Shown: positions 1-9,775 of the stretch, piece after piece | How positions within the stretch are numbered: position 1 is the first letter of the stretch | Layout of the letters: each line of letters begins with the position of its first letter | Origin: Eutreptiella sp. 'Long Island Sound 2002' | Taxonomy: Eukaryota > Euglenozoa > Euglenophyceae > Eutreptiales > Eutreptiaceae | Direction: 5' to 3' | Assembly (NCBI GenBank): GCA_964036045.1 | Contig: OZ038381.1 | Span: 64,046,242 to 64,110,241 of the forward strand | Length of the DNA stretch: 64,000 nucleotides | Position numbers and translations under genes: made by a program | The notes under the pieces: generated by a model | Seen by the model: only the letters and a program-made list of their open reading frames with translations | Databases searched by the model: none | What the model was told of the DNA's origin: nothing

Positions 1-2327
1 ACCTGCCCCTTCCACCCCACCTTCCTCTCCAGGTCGGCCCCGGCCTCCGGCCTCGCCGTCATCGAGGTCGGCGAGCAGTGCATGCTGTTCTTCGTGGGCA
101 GCGTGCACCAGCTGGAGGTCTTCAAGGGGGACAGTGCCGATGCGGAGTCAGAGATCACCTTTGCCATGACCGGCCTTGCCCCCCCGGAGCGGCCGACCAC
201 GCTGTGGCACCTGGTGAACACGGTCCCAGCGTGGCGGTCACCCAAGCGCGCGAAGACCGGTGCATGGAGCATCACCTGCCCATGTGAGTGCAAGGTGTGC
301 TTGCTTGTGTGTTTGCTTTGTTTATTGGCAAATTGGACGAAATTCACGTGAAATTCGTACGAAATTCGTACGAGTAACGTACGAATTTCCCGTGAATAAA
401 TTTGTGTGAATATTCTGGAAATGTGAAATTCGTACGAAATTCGTACGAATTTCCTACGAATTTCTGTGAATTTCATCCAATTTGCTCCTTTTGTTCTTGC
501 ATTGCCTCGTGTCCACTCCCCCCTTCTCAATTTGTGCCTTGCACACTTCCCCACATCTGCAGGTCCTGTTCACCGCGTGGTCACTGGATATTCGGCACCA
601 CACCAAGCGCAAGTACAAGCCCCGGCCCGGTTGCCCGAGGAGCACGCCGAGCCCCCCGAAGCCCCCGGTGGCGACCAGCTCGCAGGCACCGGTGGTGGAC
701 GGCCGCCAAGCGAGGCCGGCAGTGTGCGCAGTGAGGGGTCGCGGCGCTCTGGACGTTCGGGAGGCAGCGAGGCCAGCACCGCCACGGGGCATGTGGCGCG
801 CGAGGTGGTGGTGCCCATGCCGTCCCGCGACGAGTTGGGCGACGCCCACACCGACCCCCCCCCTGGACCGGGTCACCCTGGCCGCCAGGCAGCTGGATCC
901 GGCCTGGACCGAGCAGGTGCCGCCCGGGCCCGATGGGCGGCAGCGGCATCTCAGTGCCGTGTGGGACATGGTGTGGGAGGCCCGGGGGGTGCAGGGCACC
1001 TTCCGCATCTCCTTTCCCTGCCCCATTGTGGTCAGGGGGGGGGCCAACCTGCCTGCGGGGCAGGAGCTGGTGGGCATTTTTGCCTACCAGCTTGTGAGTG
1101 GGCACTGGCGGGTGCAGACCGGGGTGTCGCGGATCGGGGAGGAGGGGACGGTGACCACGGCTGGGGTTTTTGGGCTGAATGTGCTCACGGGTTGGGAGCA
1201 GCGGAGGCCGGAGTGGGCGGACGTGGCATGGCTTGCCATGTGCGTCCATGTGGAGAGGCAGCGGAAGATGGGGGTGGCTGACGTCATTGACGTCGAGGAG
1301 GACGAACCCCCCACCCGCAAGCGGAAAGGGCGCCCCCAAGGGGACACGGAGCCCCCCCCGCCCCCGAAAGCCCCGCGTACGGCCACCCCGGCGGAGCGGG
1401 CGGTGCGGGCGGAGCAGGCGGAGCCGGTGGCGGGGCGGGGGCAGAGGGGGGTGGTGCAGGAGTGGGTGGACCAGCAGCGGGCGGGGGCGTGGGAGGCACG
1501 CGCGATCAGCGCGGAGGCCGCCAACCGCGACCTCGAGGCCCATCTGTCCAGGGCCAACGAGGACAGGCGGGACTCCGAGTCGCGGTCGGAGGACGTCACC
1601 AAGGAGCGTGACCGGCTGGCCACCAAGGTGAAAACTGTTGAGCGCGACCTGGTGACGTTGCGCAAGGCAAAGCCAGCGGCACAGCCAGCAGAGGTAGTGG
1701 AGAGGCTTGAGGGTGCCGAGGCCCCCCCGGGTGACAGGGTGGGGGGGGGGGGGGGGCAGTGCCGCCGGTGTCCCGTACCTTCTGGCCGGCGCACAGGCGT
1801 GGCATCCCCAGGCCGAGGCGTGCGCCGGCCAGATGTCGGCAGTGTCCACCGGCCTGCGGATGGCCATGATGGCCAGTGGCAAGCAGGTCGATGTGGACAG
1901 CGTTGCCCCCGACGCCCCCAAGGTGACTGCCGCACTGGAGGAAGTGCGCCGGCAGTACCCTCCCCACCGCCTCACGTCGGCGGCCATGGACCCCTCCTTT
2001 GTGGAGGCGGTGGGGGAGCAGAGCTCCCAGGGCTCCGCTAGCCGGAGCTCTGCTCCAGCGGGGGGGGTAGCCCACCCTTTAACCTCGGGACCACCCATCC
2101 TTTCTAACCACCACGATTGTTATCCTGCCCCCCGCACCCCCAAGCATGGGCAATTTGACCAACATGTGGGGCACTCCCCCCCCACTTTGCGAAATTTTGT
2201 GCAGCACTGTTTGTACATTATTCGGTGTATGCTCTGCCCCCTGACCTGTTTGCAATATTTTGTGCGGCACCGTTTGTATTTTATTTGGGGTATGCTATGC
2301 CCCGTGACGTGTTACACTGCTGACTGA
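1..2327 (+). CDS. 3' part of an intron-containing gene of unknown function, frame broken at homopolymers
   Basis: I do not recognise this protein. The first exon is open from base 1 in frame 1 and can be spliced at AAG|GTGTGC (intron from 295) to the acceptor ATCTGCAG at 555-562. This keeps phase and joins the segment at 563 (VLFTAWSLDIRHHTKRKYK). Coding-like sequence then moves to frame 1 (about 640-855, ending MPSRDELGDAHTDPP), to frame 2 after a C run at about 855-866, and to frame 0 after a G run near 1740-1757. The central part (about 880-1300) looks like a folded domain. It is followed by an acidic and basic linker (VIDVEEDEPPTRKRKGRP) and a probable coiled coil at about 1490-1670. Frame 0 is open to TGA 2325-2327, but the last 200 bases match a repeat found again near 4978, so the true end may be near 2065. 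Confidence 0.4.
295..562 (+). other. predicted intron carrying a fold-back repeat
   Basis: The donor AAG|GTGTGC at 295 and the acceptor ending TGCAG at 562 join two reading frames in phase 0 (268 nt). An alternative donor, CAT|GTGAGT at 284, would put the second exon in the less protein-like frame for its first residues. The intron interior is mostly the inverted-repeat element at 326-486. The splice call rests on frame continuity and motifs only. Confidence 0.45.
326..486. repeat. fold-back element with TTCGTACGAA core (cluster 1)
   Basis: The outer 21 bases, GGCAAATTGGACGAAATTCAC at the left and the region ending CATCCAATTTGCT at the right, are inverted repeats of each other with two mismatches. 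The interior is a string of ACGTGAAATTCGTACGAAAT-type blocks whose core TTCGTACGAA is itself palindromic. The whole stretch could fold into one hairpin. Similar clusters lie at about 2448-2640, 4612-4700, 5240-5402 and 6836-6910. Confidence 0.75.
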
Positions 2328-2447
2328 GTGTCAGCCGGAATGACAACCACTGGACTGGGTGTGTGATAACCCATGAGCACCATCCTGTGCTTGCTTTGTG
2401 AGGGTCAACGAGGGCAGAAGGGTGAGGCTTCGGCAGAAATTCTGTGA

Positions 2448-2640
2448 CAGTCATGTGAAATTCGCACGAAATTCGCACGAAATTCGTACGAAATTCGTAC
2501 GAATTTCGTGCGAATTTCACATTTTCAGAATATTCACACAAATCTATTCACGTGAAATTCGTACGAAATTCGCACGAAATTTGTACGAAATTTGTACGAA
2601 TTTCGTGCGAATTTATGTGAATTTGTTCAAATTGCATGCG
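2448..2640. repeat. TTCGTACGAA fold-back array (cluster 2), 5' of transposase copy 1
   Basis: Blocks such as CATGTGAAATTCGCACGAAA run rightward, then invert to CGTGCGAATTTCACATT. A second inverted set follows at 2549-2620. The array lies between the conserved leader (ending TTTGTGAGGG near 2404) and CCATCCAACAG at 2708-2718. It may therefore sit in a 5' intron, as in copy 2. Confidence 0.65.
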
Positions 2641-2732
2641 AATCACAGTAGAGAGAATTGTCTGCGGGAGGGGGATGGTAGAAACCTAGCAATGACTGCC
2701 TCCCCCATCCAACAGGTCTTGTATCCCACACC

Positions 2733-4495
2733 ATGCCGCGGCCCAAGGAGCCATTCCATCTTCTAGCTGATCGTACGCAACGGCGGCGCCTACAAGAGCT
2801 CCAGGAGGTTGTTACCAAGGAGCTTGCAGCACCCTACACCGTCACGTACCTGCCCGACACGGGGCAAATAGTGCCTACCCCCGAAAGAAGAGTTGTGACA
2901 CCGTCCAGCCTGAGCCCACCAAGGAGGAGAGGTTGATTATGGCCGTCTGGCGGATCCGGTCATTGCACCTCTCTAGGACGGAGTCCCGGTACCTAGTGGG
3001 GAGCATGACGTACGGTGTGGTATGGGACCACGTGTACGGCATGCTTCGGCAGCTAGCGTTGCCGGAGTCCCGGGCGTTCACCGCCTATACGGGAGACGAC
3101 ACGGCCATCAATGGTGCGGCCTGCTACCTACTTGACCGCATCGGCCACCTGTTCAAGTGTCGACCAGCCCCACCCTTGAACATCATGCAGCCCGGGGACC
3201 GACGGCTGCATTGGTTGCCTATTGCGGTGGACGGTACATCGAGGCATGACGCCTCGTACGTCCATTGCACCCTTGGTGGCACCGCCAGCCCCAACCAACT
3301 ATCTAGTTGGTGGCTATTAGGGGGCAGTGAAAAGTGGGAGACCCTCTACGCGGCCTCCCAAGAAATTGATTTTGATGATGAGTTGCGCAAGGCCGCAACC
3401 GTAAGTTTTAAGCATACGGGAGGGAACGATAGGCAGTCCCATTTTCTTCTGTGTGCAGATGGTAAAGCACAGGTGCTCATGGCGGGCTGCCAAAACTGGA
3501 AGGCAGAATCTCCTGGTGCCACCGTGTGTTGGGTCTGCATGCGTAACCGTGCTCTGTGCCTTGCTACGTTTGGCACAGCAAGTGCGATAGACGGCAACTG
3601 GGAAGCGGCTGTTGCCATAGGTGCTATATATAGGACCATTACGAGTGATAGGCGAGTGCCTGATTGTGGCCTCCATGGGGTCTTTCGTGTACTGTTGTGT
3701 GCAATCAACGGGACACGGGACCTAGTTGTACAATTGACAGGGAAGGCACCGGCCACTTTGGCACGCACCATGCTGCAACCGGTTCTAGATGAGGCACGGC
3801 TTGCTGCACAAACTTGCACCCGTGCCTCATTGAACAATGACAAGGCAACCAACAAGGGGAAGGTGAGGATGGAGTGTGCTGTTGCCATCCATTTCATGCG
3901 GAATAGGGGTTGGGAGAAGATAATAGATGCTTGCCTACACCATCCTAGTGTGAGGCAGCATCAAGTAGCAGGAAAAAGTTGGGAATCGGTGTGCAAAACG
4001 TGGTGGGAGAATTTTGCAAGCATGTGTGTATACGCTTGGCGTTCCGCATGGTTCTCCGGGGCCGACTTGGGGTGGCTCCGGAACCATAGCATAGCCATGG
4101 GCGCTGCCCACAATGAGCTCCAGTGGGGCAAACTTATGTGGACGCATCTTTGGATCGACCACATGTATTATTTTGCAATGAAGTGGAGAATCTTGTCAAA
4201 GTTCTCCTGCTTTGCCATGGAGGGAAGTCACCGGAGGCTGAAGCGCATGTTGCGCAACAGCGGGGGCCTAAGCCCCCTCCGGGGGAGACTAGGGGTGCAA
4301 GTGGTTGTGGACAACCACACCATTGACGATAGCCTTTGGTTGCATGGGTGGGATGCGACCAAAAGGGCTCAACACGGGCAAGGGCCCATAAGTGTACAAA
4401 CGTCTGCAAGCCGCACAAGAAAACGGCTTCTAACCGACATGCAGCACCTTCAGACTCTATAGCGGCGGTTCCGGTGCCGCAAGAAACGGACATGA
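2733..4495 (+). CDS. transposase-like protein, copy 1 (near-intact, one frameshift, one in-frame TAG)
   Basis: Copy 2 starts with the same ATG and residues (MPRPKEP), which supports this start. Frame 0 runs to a C run at about 2877-2882. The protein then continues in frame 2 (RKKSCDTVQPEPTKEERLIM) to TAG 4460-4462, and on to TGA 4493-4495, where the tail RKKRT matches copy 2. Visible motifs are AVDGTSRHD near 3226, LLCADGK near 3447, a Cys pair CWVC near 3528, GLHGVFRVL near 3667, MWTHLWIDHM near 4136 and FAMEGSHRRLKRM near 4213. The acidic residues in AVDG, CADG and MEGSH are candidate DDE-type catalytic residues. That is inference from spacing and conservation with the third paralogue, which keeps LWVDHM and AEGRHQSLK. 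I cannot place it in a named superfamily. Confidence 0.55.
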
Positions 4496-4611
4496 GATCA
4501 CCATACAAACCTAGACCATTGTTGCTGTGACCGGGGTGCATGCTGGGGGGCCTACTAGGGGTGTGAGGACAAATCAAGGGGTGCACACCGGTAACATTTG
4601 TGTAAAATCAC

Positions 4612-4700
4612 GTGAATTCACGTGAAATTCGTACGAAATTCGTACGAAATTCGTGCGAAATTTGTGCGAATTTCGTACGAATTCACGTGAATTCGCGGCT
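4612..4700. repeat. TTCGTACGAA fold-back array (cluster 3), 3' of transposase copy 1
   Basis: CACGTGAATTCACGTGAAAT is followed by GTACGAAATTCGTACGAAAT and then the inverted series ending TCGTACGAATTCACGTGAAT. It is a nearly self-complementary stretch of about 90 bp in the 3' region of the unit. The equivalent place in copy 2 (6836-6910) has the same structure with more substitutions. Confidence 0.7.
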
Positions 4701-5239
4701 ATGAATGGGCTGCAGGCTTGCCGTGTTCCGGCACCTCTCGTTTTGGGCACGGTGCGGTCATGATGGATGCTTTTGGGGCGGGACTTTCATTGGATGATGC
4801 GTAACAAAGCTAGGGGAGGAATTTTGGCCCCTCAAAGCCCTCGGAATGAACCAAGAATATGGCATTTCCCCCCAAAAACCTCAAAATTTGGGTAAATTCA
4901 CGTGAAATTCACGCAATTATTCAAACGGCCACTTAACGGCCGTTCACGAAGGGTACATATGAGTACAAATATACTGCCCCCCCCCCCCGCACCCTCCAGG
5001 CATGGGCAGTTTGACCGACATGTGGGGTACCCCTCCCCCCCCCCCACTTTGCGAAATTTTTCTTGAGCGCTGTTTGTTTTTTGGTTGGGGTATTCTGTGC
5101 CCGTCGACCTGTTACACTGCTAAGGGTGCCAGCCAATATGATGAACACCGGACCGGGTGTGTGGTAACCCCTGAGCTTCATCTTGTGCTTGCGTTGTGAG
5201 GGCCAACGAGGGCAAAAGGATGAGGCAAAGGTTTTTTTT

Positions 5240-5402
5240 TGAAAAAATTCGCTCAGATTCACGAGAAATTCGTACGAATTTCGTGCGAATTTCGTGCGAA
5301 TTTCACAGAAGCCTTCATGTTCACACACATTCATTCACGTGAAATTCGCACCAAATTCGTACCAAATGCGTACGAACTTCGTGCGAATTTCACTGGATTC
5401 TC
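5240..5402. repeat. TTCGTACGAA fold-back array (cluster 4), 5' of transposase copy 2
   Basis: The blocks GATTCACGAGAAATTCGTAC, CGTGCGAATTTCGTGCGAAT and CACGTGAAATTCGCACC form two successive inverted-repeat sets between the leader and the acceptor-like AATTCCACAG at 5461-5470. The placement is the same as in copy 1. Confidence 0.65.
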
Positions 5403-5487
5403 ACCAAATTTAGTCACCTAGGGCATGGGGATGATAGAAACCTGCGACAAAAACGTACCCAATTCCACAGGCTTTATACCAACCACC

Positions 5488-6712
5488 ATGCCGCGGCCCA
5501 AGGAGCCAGTCCATTTGGTAGCGGATCGTACACGACGGAGGCGCCTATAATAGCTCCAGCAAGTGGCCTACGCGGCCTCCCAAGAAATTGATTTTGATGA
5601 CGAGTTGCGCAAGGCCGCAACCGTAAGTTTCAAAGACGCCGAAGGGAACGATAGGCAGTCCCTTTTTTTTTGTGTGCAGATGGTAAAGCACAGGTGCTCA
5701 TGGCGGGCTGCCAAAACTGGAAGGCAGAATCCCCTGGTGCCACTGTGTGTTGGGTCTGCATGCGCAATCGTGCTGTTTGCCTTGCTACCTTTGGCACCGC
5801 AAGTGCGATAGACGGCAACTGGGAAGGGGCTGTTGCCATAGGTGCTATAGATAGGACCATTACGAGTGATAAGCGAGTGCCTGATTATGGCCTCCATGGG
5901 GTCTTTCGTGTCCCGTTGTGTGGCATCAACGGGACACGGGACCTAGTTGTACAATTGACAGGGAAGGCACCGGCCACTTTGGCACACACCATGCTGCAAC
6001 CGGTTGTAGATGAGGCACGGCTTGCAGCACGAACTTGCACCTGTGCCTCATTGAACAATGACAAGGCAAACAGCAAGGGGAAGGTGAGGATGGAGTGTGC
6101 TGTTGCCATCCATTTCATGCGGAATAGGGGTTGGGAGAAGATAATAGATGCTTGCCTACACCATCCTATTCTGAGGCAGCATCAAGTAGCAGGAAAAAGT
6201 TGGGAATCGGTGTGCAAAACGTGGTGGGAAAATTTTGCAAGCATGTGTGTATACGCTTGGCGTTCCGCATGGTTCTCCGGGTGCGACTTGGGGCGGCTCC
6301 GGAACCATAGCATAGCAATGGGCACCGCCCACAATGAGCTCCAGTGGGGCAAACTTATGTGGACGCATCTTTGGATCGACCACATGTATTATTTTGCAAA
6401 GAAGTGGTGAATCTTGTCAAAGTTCTCCTGCTTTGCCATTGAGGGAAGTCACCGGAGGCTGAAGCGCATGTTGCGCAACAGCGGGGGCCTAAGCCTCCTC
6501 CGGGGGAGACTAGGGGTGCACGTGTTTGTGGACAACCACACCATTGATGCCTTTGGTCGCATGGGTGGGATGCGACCAAAAGGGCACAAAATGGGCAAGG
6601 GCCCATGAGTGTACAAACGTATGGAAGCCATACAAGAAGACGGCTTCTAACCGACATGCAGCACCTTCAGAGTCTACATCAGCGGTTCTGGTATCGCAAG
6701 AAACGGACATGA
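5488..6712 (+). pseudogene. transposase-like pseudogene, copy 2
   Basis: The start MPRPKEP is kept, but after RRRRL the sequence reads TAA TAG where copy 1 has CAA GAG. It then jumps to the region matching copy 1 near 3345, an internal deletion of about 530 bp that removes the AVDGTS motif. A one-base difference in a T run (about 5662-5671) shifts frame relative to copy 1. AGA at the copy 1 position near 4188 has become TGA at 6408-6410 (AAG TGG TGA ATC). The C-terminal part otherwise stays highly similar and ends in the same RKKRT then TGA (6710-6712). The loss is recent, since nucleotide identity remains high. Confidence 0.85.
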
Positions 6713-6835
6713 GGTCACAACACGAACCCAGACCGTTGTTGCCTGTGGCCAGGGTGCATGCGGGGTTGCACTGGAGAGCCCACTAGGGGTGTTAGGACAA
6801 ATCATGGGATGCACGCCGGTAACATTTTTGTAAAA

Positions 6836-6910
6836 TCACGTGAATTCACGTGAAATTCGCACGAAATTCGTACGAAATTTGTGCGAATTTTGCACGAATT
6901 CAGGTGAATT
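6836..6910. repeat. TTCGTACGAA fold-back array (cluster 5), 3' of transposase copy 2
   Basis: ATCACGTGAATTCACGTGAA is followed by GCACGAAATTCGTACGAAAT and then GTGCGAATTTTGCACGAATT. It is the counterpart of cluster 3 with extra point changes. Confidence 0.6.
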
Positions 6911-7075
6911 CACACCTATGAATCGGCTACAGGCTTGCCGGGTTTTGGCACCTCTCTTTTGGGGCGCGGAATGGGCATGGTGGATGCTTTTGGGGCTGGA
7001 CCTTCATTGGATGATGTATAATGAAGCTAGGGGAAGAATTTTACCCCCTCAAACCCCTCAGAAGGAACCAAAAAT

Positions 7076-8098
7076 ATGGCGCTCTCCCCCGAAAACCTCA
7101 AGATTTTGGTCGATTCACGTGAATATTCGCGTCAGATTCAAACGGCCATTTATCCCCCGTTCACGAACGGTACATGTGTGCTGGCTTCATTGTTTGGGTG
7201 CGTTTGGGCACGGAATTTCAATTTTGCTCAAGCTTTGGCAATGGGGGGGGATGGCATTGCCAGCAGTCCCCCCGACTTTGGACTCCATGGGGTGCACCGT
7301 TTGGTGCATTGTGCGGGCAGTGGGTTGGTTAAGGCTTTGATGCATCACCATGGGTGGACGAAGGGGAGGGCATTGGTTTGGGTGCTCTGGTTTTGGGATG
7401 ACATCAGGGTTGAGAGCCGTACGGCCACGGCGGCGATTGTGAGCAAGAGAAGGTGGGAAAGAAGGTTGGATTGCCTGCGATTGGAGCAAACTGCCGCGGG
7501 GGCATGGGTGAAACGGCAAGGGTGGGATTGCATTGCCGACTACTTGGAGGGGGACAATCTTTTACACGTCCCGGTGCAAGTGGGGGGGGTTACAATGACT
7601 TGGATTGCTTGTTGGCGTTTGTGGGGGGAGAAATTTGCAGTGACCTGTGACCTTGTGTGGAAGGAGGGGAAGTTGGACCTTCGCGATATGAATGTGTTGA
7701 AAGGTGCTTTGTCCAAGATGGGGAGTGCCCACAAAGCTTGTCGGTTTGTGGTGACCCTGTGGGCCCACCTTTGGGTGGATCACATGTGGGGCATCGCGAG
7801 GGAATGGGGCACCACGTCCGCATTCAGTGCTTTCAGGGCTGAGGGGAGGCATCAGTCGTTGAAGAGTGAGATTAGGAAGAGGAGCTTCAAGGGGGGAAGT
7901 AAGAAACGGGGGTCTCGCCTACGGGGGGCCCGCCGAGCACTGAGGAAGGGGTGGGCCGAAGTGCTTCGGAACGACAACTTGGACTGGGGGATGTTTAGCA
8001 GGGGGTTCAACGTCTGGCAGCCTTCTTGGACCCGCCAAGAGGCATATGGGAATGCCAAGCAGTACCGGGAAAGGTTGATGCGTAAGGGGAAGTTGTAG
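7076..8098 (+). CDS. C-terminal half of a diverged third transposase, fused to the end of copy 2
   Basis: The open frame starts with ATG inside the 3' region of copy 2, so its first ~32 residues are unlikely to be genuine. Similarity to copy 1 starts near 7172 (CVLASLFG against CLATFG) and runs to the end: PPDFGLHGVHRLVHC, LWAHLWVDHMWGIAREWG, and FSAFRAEGRHQSLKSEIRKR. The candidate catalytic Glu (AEGRH) is kept, but the segment with the two upstream Asp motifs is missing. It ends with TAG at 8096-8098 after RLMRKGKL, the same place where copies 1 and 2 end with TGA after RKKRT. It is either a 5'-truncated gene or an older gene interrupted by copy 2. Confidence 0.65.
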   Translation: MALSPENLKILVDSREYSRQIQTAIYPPFTNGTCVLASLFGCVWARNFNFAQALAMGGDGIASSPPDFGLHGVHRLVHCAGSGLVKALMHHHGWTKGRALVWVLWFWDDIRVESRTATAAIVSKRRWERRLDCLRLEQTAAGAWVKRQGWDCIADYLEGDNLLHVPVQVGGVTMTWIACWRLWGEKFAVTCDLVWKEGKLDLRDMNVLKGALSKMGSAHKACRFVVTLWAHLWVDHMWGIAREWGTTSAFSAFRAEGRHQSLKSEIRKRSFKGGSKKRGSRLRGARRALRKGWAEVLRNDNLDWGMFSRGFNVWQPSWTRQEAYGNAKQYRERLMRKGKL

Positions 8099-8360
8099 GG
8101 TTTCTCGCATGTTTGTCTTACAATCTTACAATTTTTATTGTGCATACTTTGGTGATTTGGTGGTGGAATACCACTTGGACATGTGTGACTGAATGATTGG
8201 AACAATGCAAAGAAAGATCCTTGCCATTGCCTCCATGTTTGCTTGCACGCATGGCATGCATTGGACCCGGGATGTGGGTTTGTGTTTGGGTGTAAATGCA
8301 GGGCACAATGATAAACTGCACATTCAGGGCACGTGATGTGGCCTGTGTCGTCGGGGGACA

Positions 8361-8985
8361 GAATCCGAAGTGGCCCACTTGTGGGCAAGGTGGCTACTTA
8401 ACCCCTGCCGCCTCGGGGATCCCCACCGCTTCAGAGCGGGGGGCAGAATCAGAAGTGGCCCACTTGTGGGCAACGTGCCTACTTAACCCCTGCCGCCTCG
8501 GCGTCCCCTCCGCTGCAGAGCGGGGGGCAGAATCAGAAGTGGCCCACTTGTGGGCAAGGTGCCTACTTAACCCCTGCCGCCTCGGGGATCCCCACCGCTT
8601 CAGAGCGGGGGGCAGAATCAGAAGTGGCCCACTTGTGGGCAAGGTGGCTACTTAACCCCTGCCGCCTCGGGGATCCCCACCGCTTCAGAGCGGGGGGCAG
8701 AATCAGAAGTGGCCCACTTGTGGGCAAGGTGGCTACTTAACCCCTGCCGCCTCGGGGATCCCCACCCCTTCAGAGCGGGGGGCAGAATCAGAAGTGGCCC
8801 ACTTGTGGGCAAGGTGGCTACTTAACCCCTGCCGCCTCGGGGATCCCCACCGCTGCAGAGCGGGGGGCAGAATTAGAAGTGGCCCACTTGTGGGCAAGGT
8901 GGCTACTTAACCCCTGCCGCCTCGGGCATCCCCACCGCTTCAGAGCGGGGGCAGAATCAGAAGTGGCCCACTTGTGGGCAAGGTT
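8361..8985. repeat. 85-bp tandem repeat, eight units
   Basis: The string gaatc(c/a)gaagtggccc recurs at 8361, 8446, 8530, 8615, 8700, 8785, 8870 and 8954, a spacing of 84 or 85 bases. Each unit contains the near-palindrome TGGCCCACTTGTGGGCAA and a GC-rich segment, CCTGCCGCCTCGGGGATCCC. Units differ at only a few positions, so the array is young. The last unit is cut off where the coding segment at about 8985 begins. Confidence 0.95.
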
Positions 8986-9354
8986 CCGGTTTCTGTTCCC
9001 TCGGAGATATGTCTGGCATTGCGCAAATGGAGAGTGCAATTTACTGCCACACTGGCATGCATTGTGTTGGCATTCGCCTTGGGTGACCGGCTTGTGGTTG
9101 ACAAGCCGCCTTGTGTAGATGAGGTCCGTCCAAAGGTGGTGATCCGTGGTGAAGAATTTTTTGTTCCCGAGCATTACCCCAAAGATGCCTCTAGGAAATT
9201 GGAGTATGACAAAAATCTAATCAAAGAGTTGGAAGAAAACACCACGGGCGTGCTTCGCAACATGTGCAAGCACAACCCTCCCTCTGCACAGCCCACATAC
9301 AAAGATAAGAAGTCGGACCTCATCTACAAGCGCGTGTTTTGCGACTTCATATAA
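8974..9354 (+). CDS. severed C-terminal domain homologous to the tail of the 17-18 kb Ulp1-like gene
   Basis: The conserved part is RPKVVIRGEE (about 9125), YPKDASRKLEYDKNLI and DKKSDLIYKRVFCDFI followed by TAA 9352-9354. The gene at 17-18 kb ends with PKVLIRGE, YPADASSKLERDQIFI and TKADLIYKRAFCNYL followed by TAG. The function of the domain is unknown. The first residues come from the last 85-bp unit, and the true upstream portion, presumably a peptidase, is absent. The segment CLALRKWRVQFTATLACIVL could be a membrane segment, or just a shadow. This is a partial copy and probably not expressed as it stands. Confidence 0.55.
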   Translation: MGKVPVSVPSEICLALRKWRVQFTATLACIVLAFALGDRLVVDKPPCVDEVRPKVVIRGEEFFVPEHYPKDASRKLEYDKNLIKELEENTTGVLRNMCKHNPPSAQPTYKDKKSDLIYKRVFCDFI

Positions 9355-9539
9355 AGCACAGGTTTGTGCACCTCATATATGTATATGTATATTTATGATA
9401 TAAAAGCTCCTTCTTTTCTTGAGCCTCATTTTATTTTTGCTGACCTTGCAATACACGGTTTGGCCCGTGTGGGGCGTCATCTACACAAGTGGCTTGGAAT
9501 AGACCAGGGGGCACCATGCCCTTAAACATAAATACCACC

Positions 9540-9775
9540 CACCGTTGACCCCCCCCCCCCATAAACTTGGTGTTTTTTGTTCAAATTCAAGTCCAAATTT
9601 GTCACTACCTAGTAACCTAGTAAGGGAAAAAATTTTAAAATTCTTGCTTTTTTTACCTAGTACAAAATTTTTTTTTCAAAAAAATTTTTTTACTAGGTTT
9701 TGCTACATTTTACTAGGTTTTGCCACATTTTACTAGGTTTTGCTACATGCATACTAGGTTTCCCCAAATGCCCTA
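9540..9775. repeat. AT-rich spacer with short tandem TTTTACTAGGTTTTGC repeats
   Basis: A poly-C run at about 9549-9560 is followed by T- and A-rich sequence. Four to five copies of a 22-24-bp unit containing ACTAGGTTTTGC(T/C)ACAT lie at about 9689-9760. ACCTAGTAA variants lie upstream. I see no gene in it. Confidence 0.7.

Larger units (their letters stand above)
2128..4977 (+). mobile_element. transposase-bearing repeat unit, copy 1
   Basis: The left part (2128-2400: 'gcacccccaagcatgggcaa', then 'actttgcgaaatttt') recurs at 4978-5210. The gene recurs at 5488-6712 and the right part (4540-4967) at 6780-7172, so this is one full unit of a direct repeat. Copy 1 has an internal ~70-bp duplication near 2195-2325 (the 'gcaatattttgtgcggcacc' block) that copy 2 lacks. 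TTCGTACGAA arrays lie on both sides of the gene. I cannot see classical terminal inverted repeats or a clean target-site duplication, so the exact ends are uncertain. Confidence 0.55.
4978..7175 (+). mobile_element. transposase-bearing repeat unit, copy 2 (decayed, shortened)
   Basis: This direct repeat of the 2128-4977 unit begins immediately after the first. Its similarity to copy 1 ends at about 7172 with 'ttcacgaacggtacat', exactly where the third, diverged transposase sequence begins. Relative to copy 1 it lacks about 530 bp of the gene 5' part and the internal leader duplication. Confidence 0.55.

Noticed and set aside
3401-3458. Intron-like GTAAGT ... TTCTTCTGTGTGCAG in transposase copy 1
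   Set aside because: Removing 58 nt would put the conserved downstream frame (CADGKAQVLMAG) out of phase, whereas the unspliced frame is open and reads naturally.
8361-8985. CRISPR array
   Set aside because: The whole 85-bp unit is conserved, with no variable spacers between short repeats. The context is eukaryotic.
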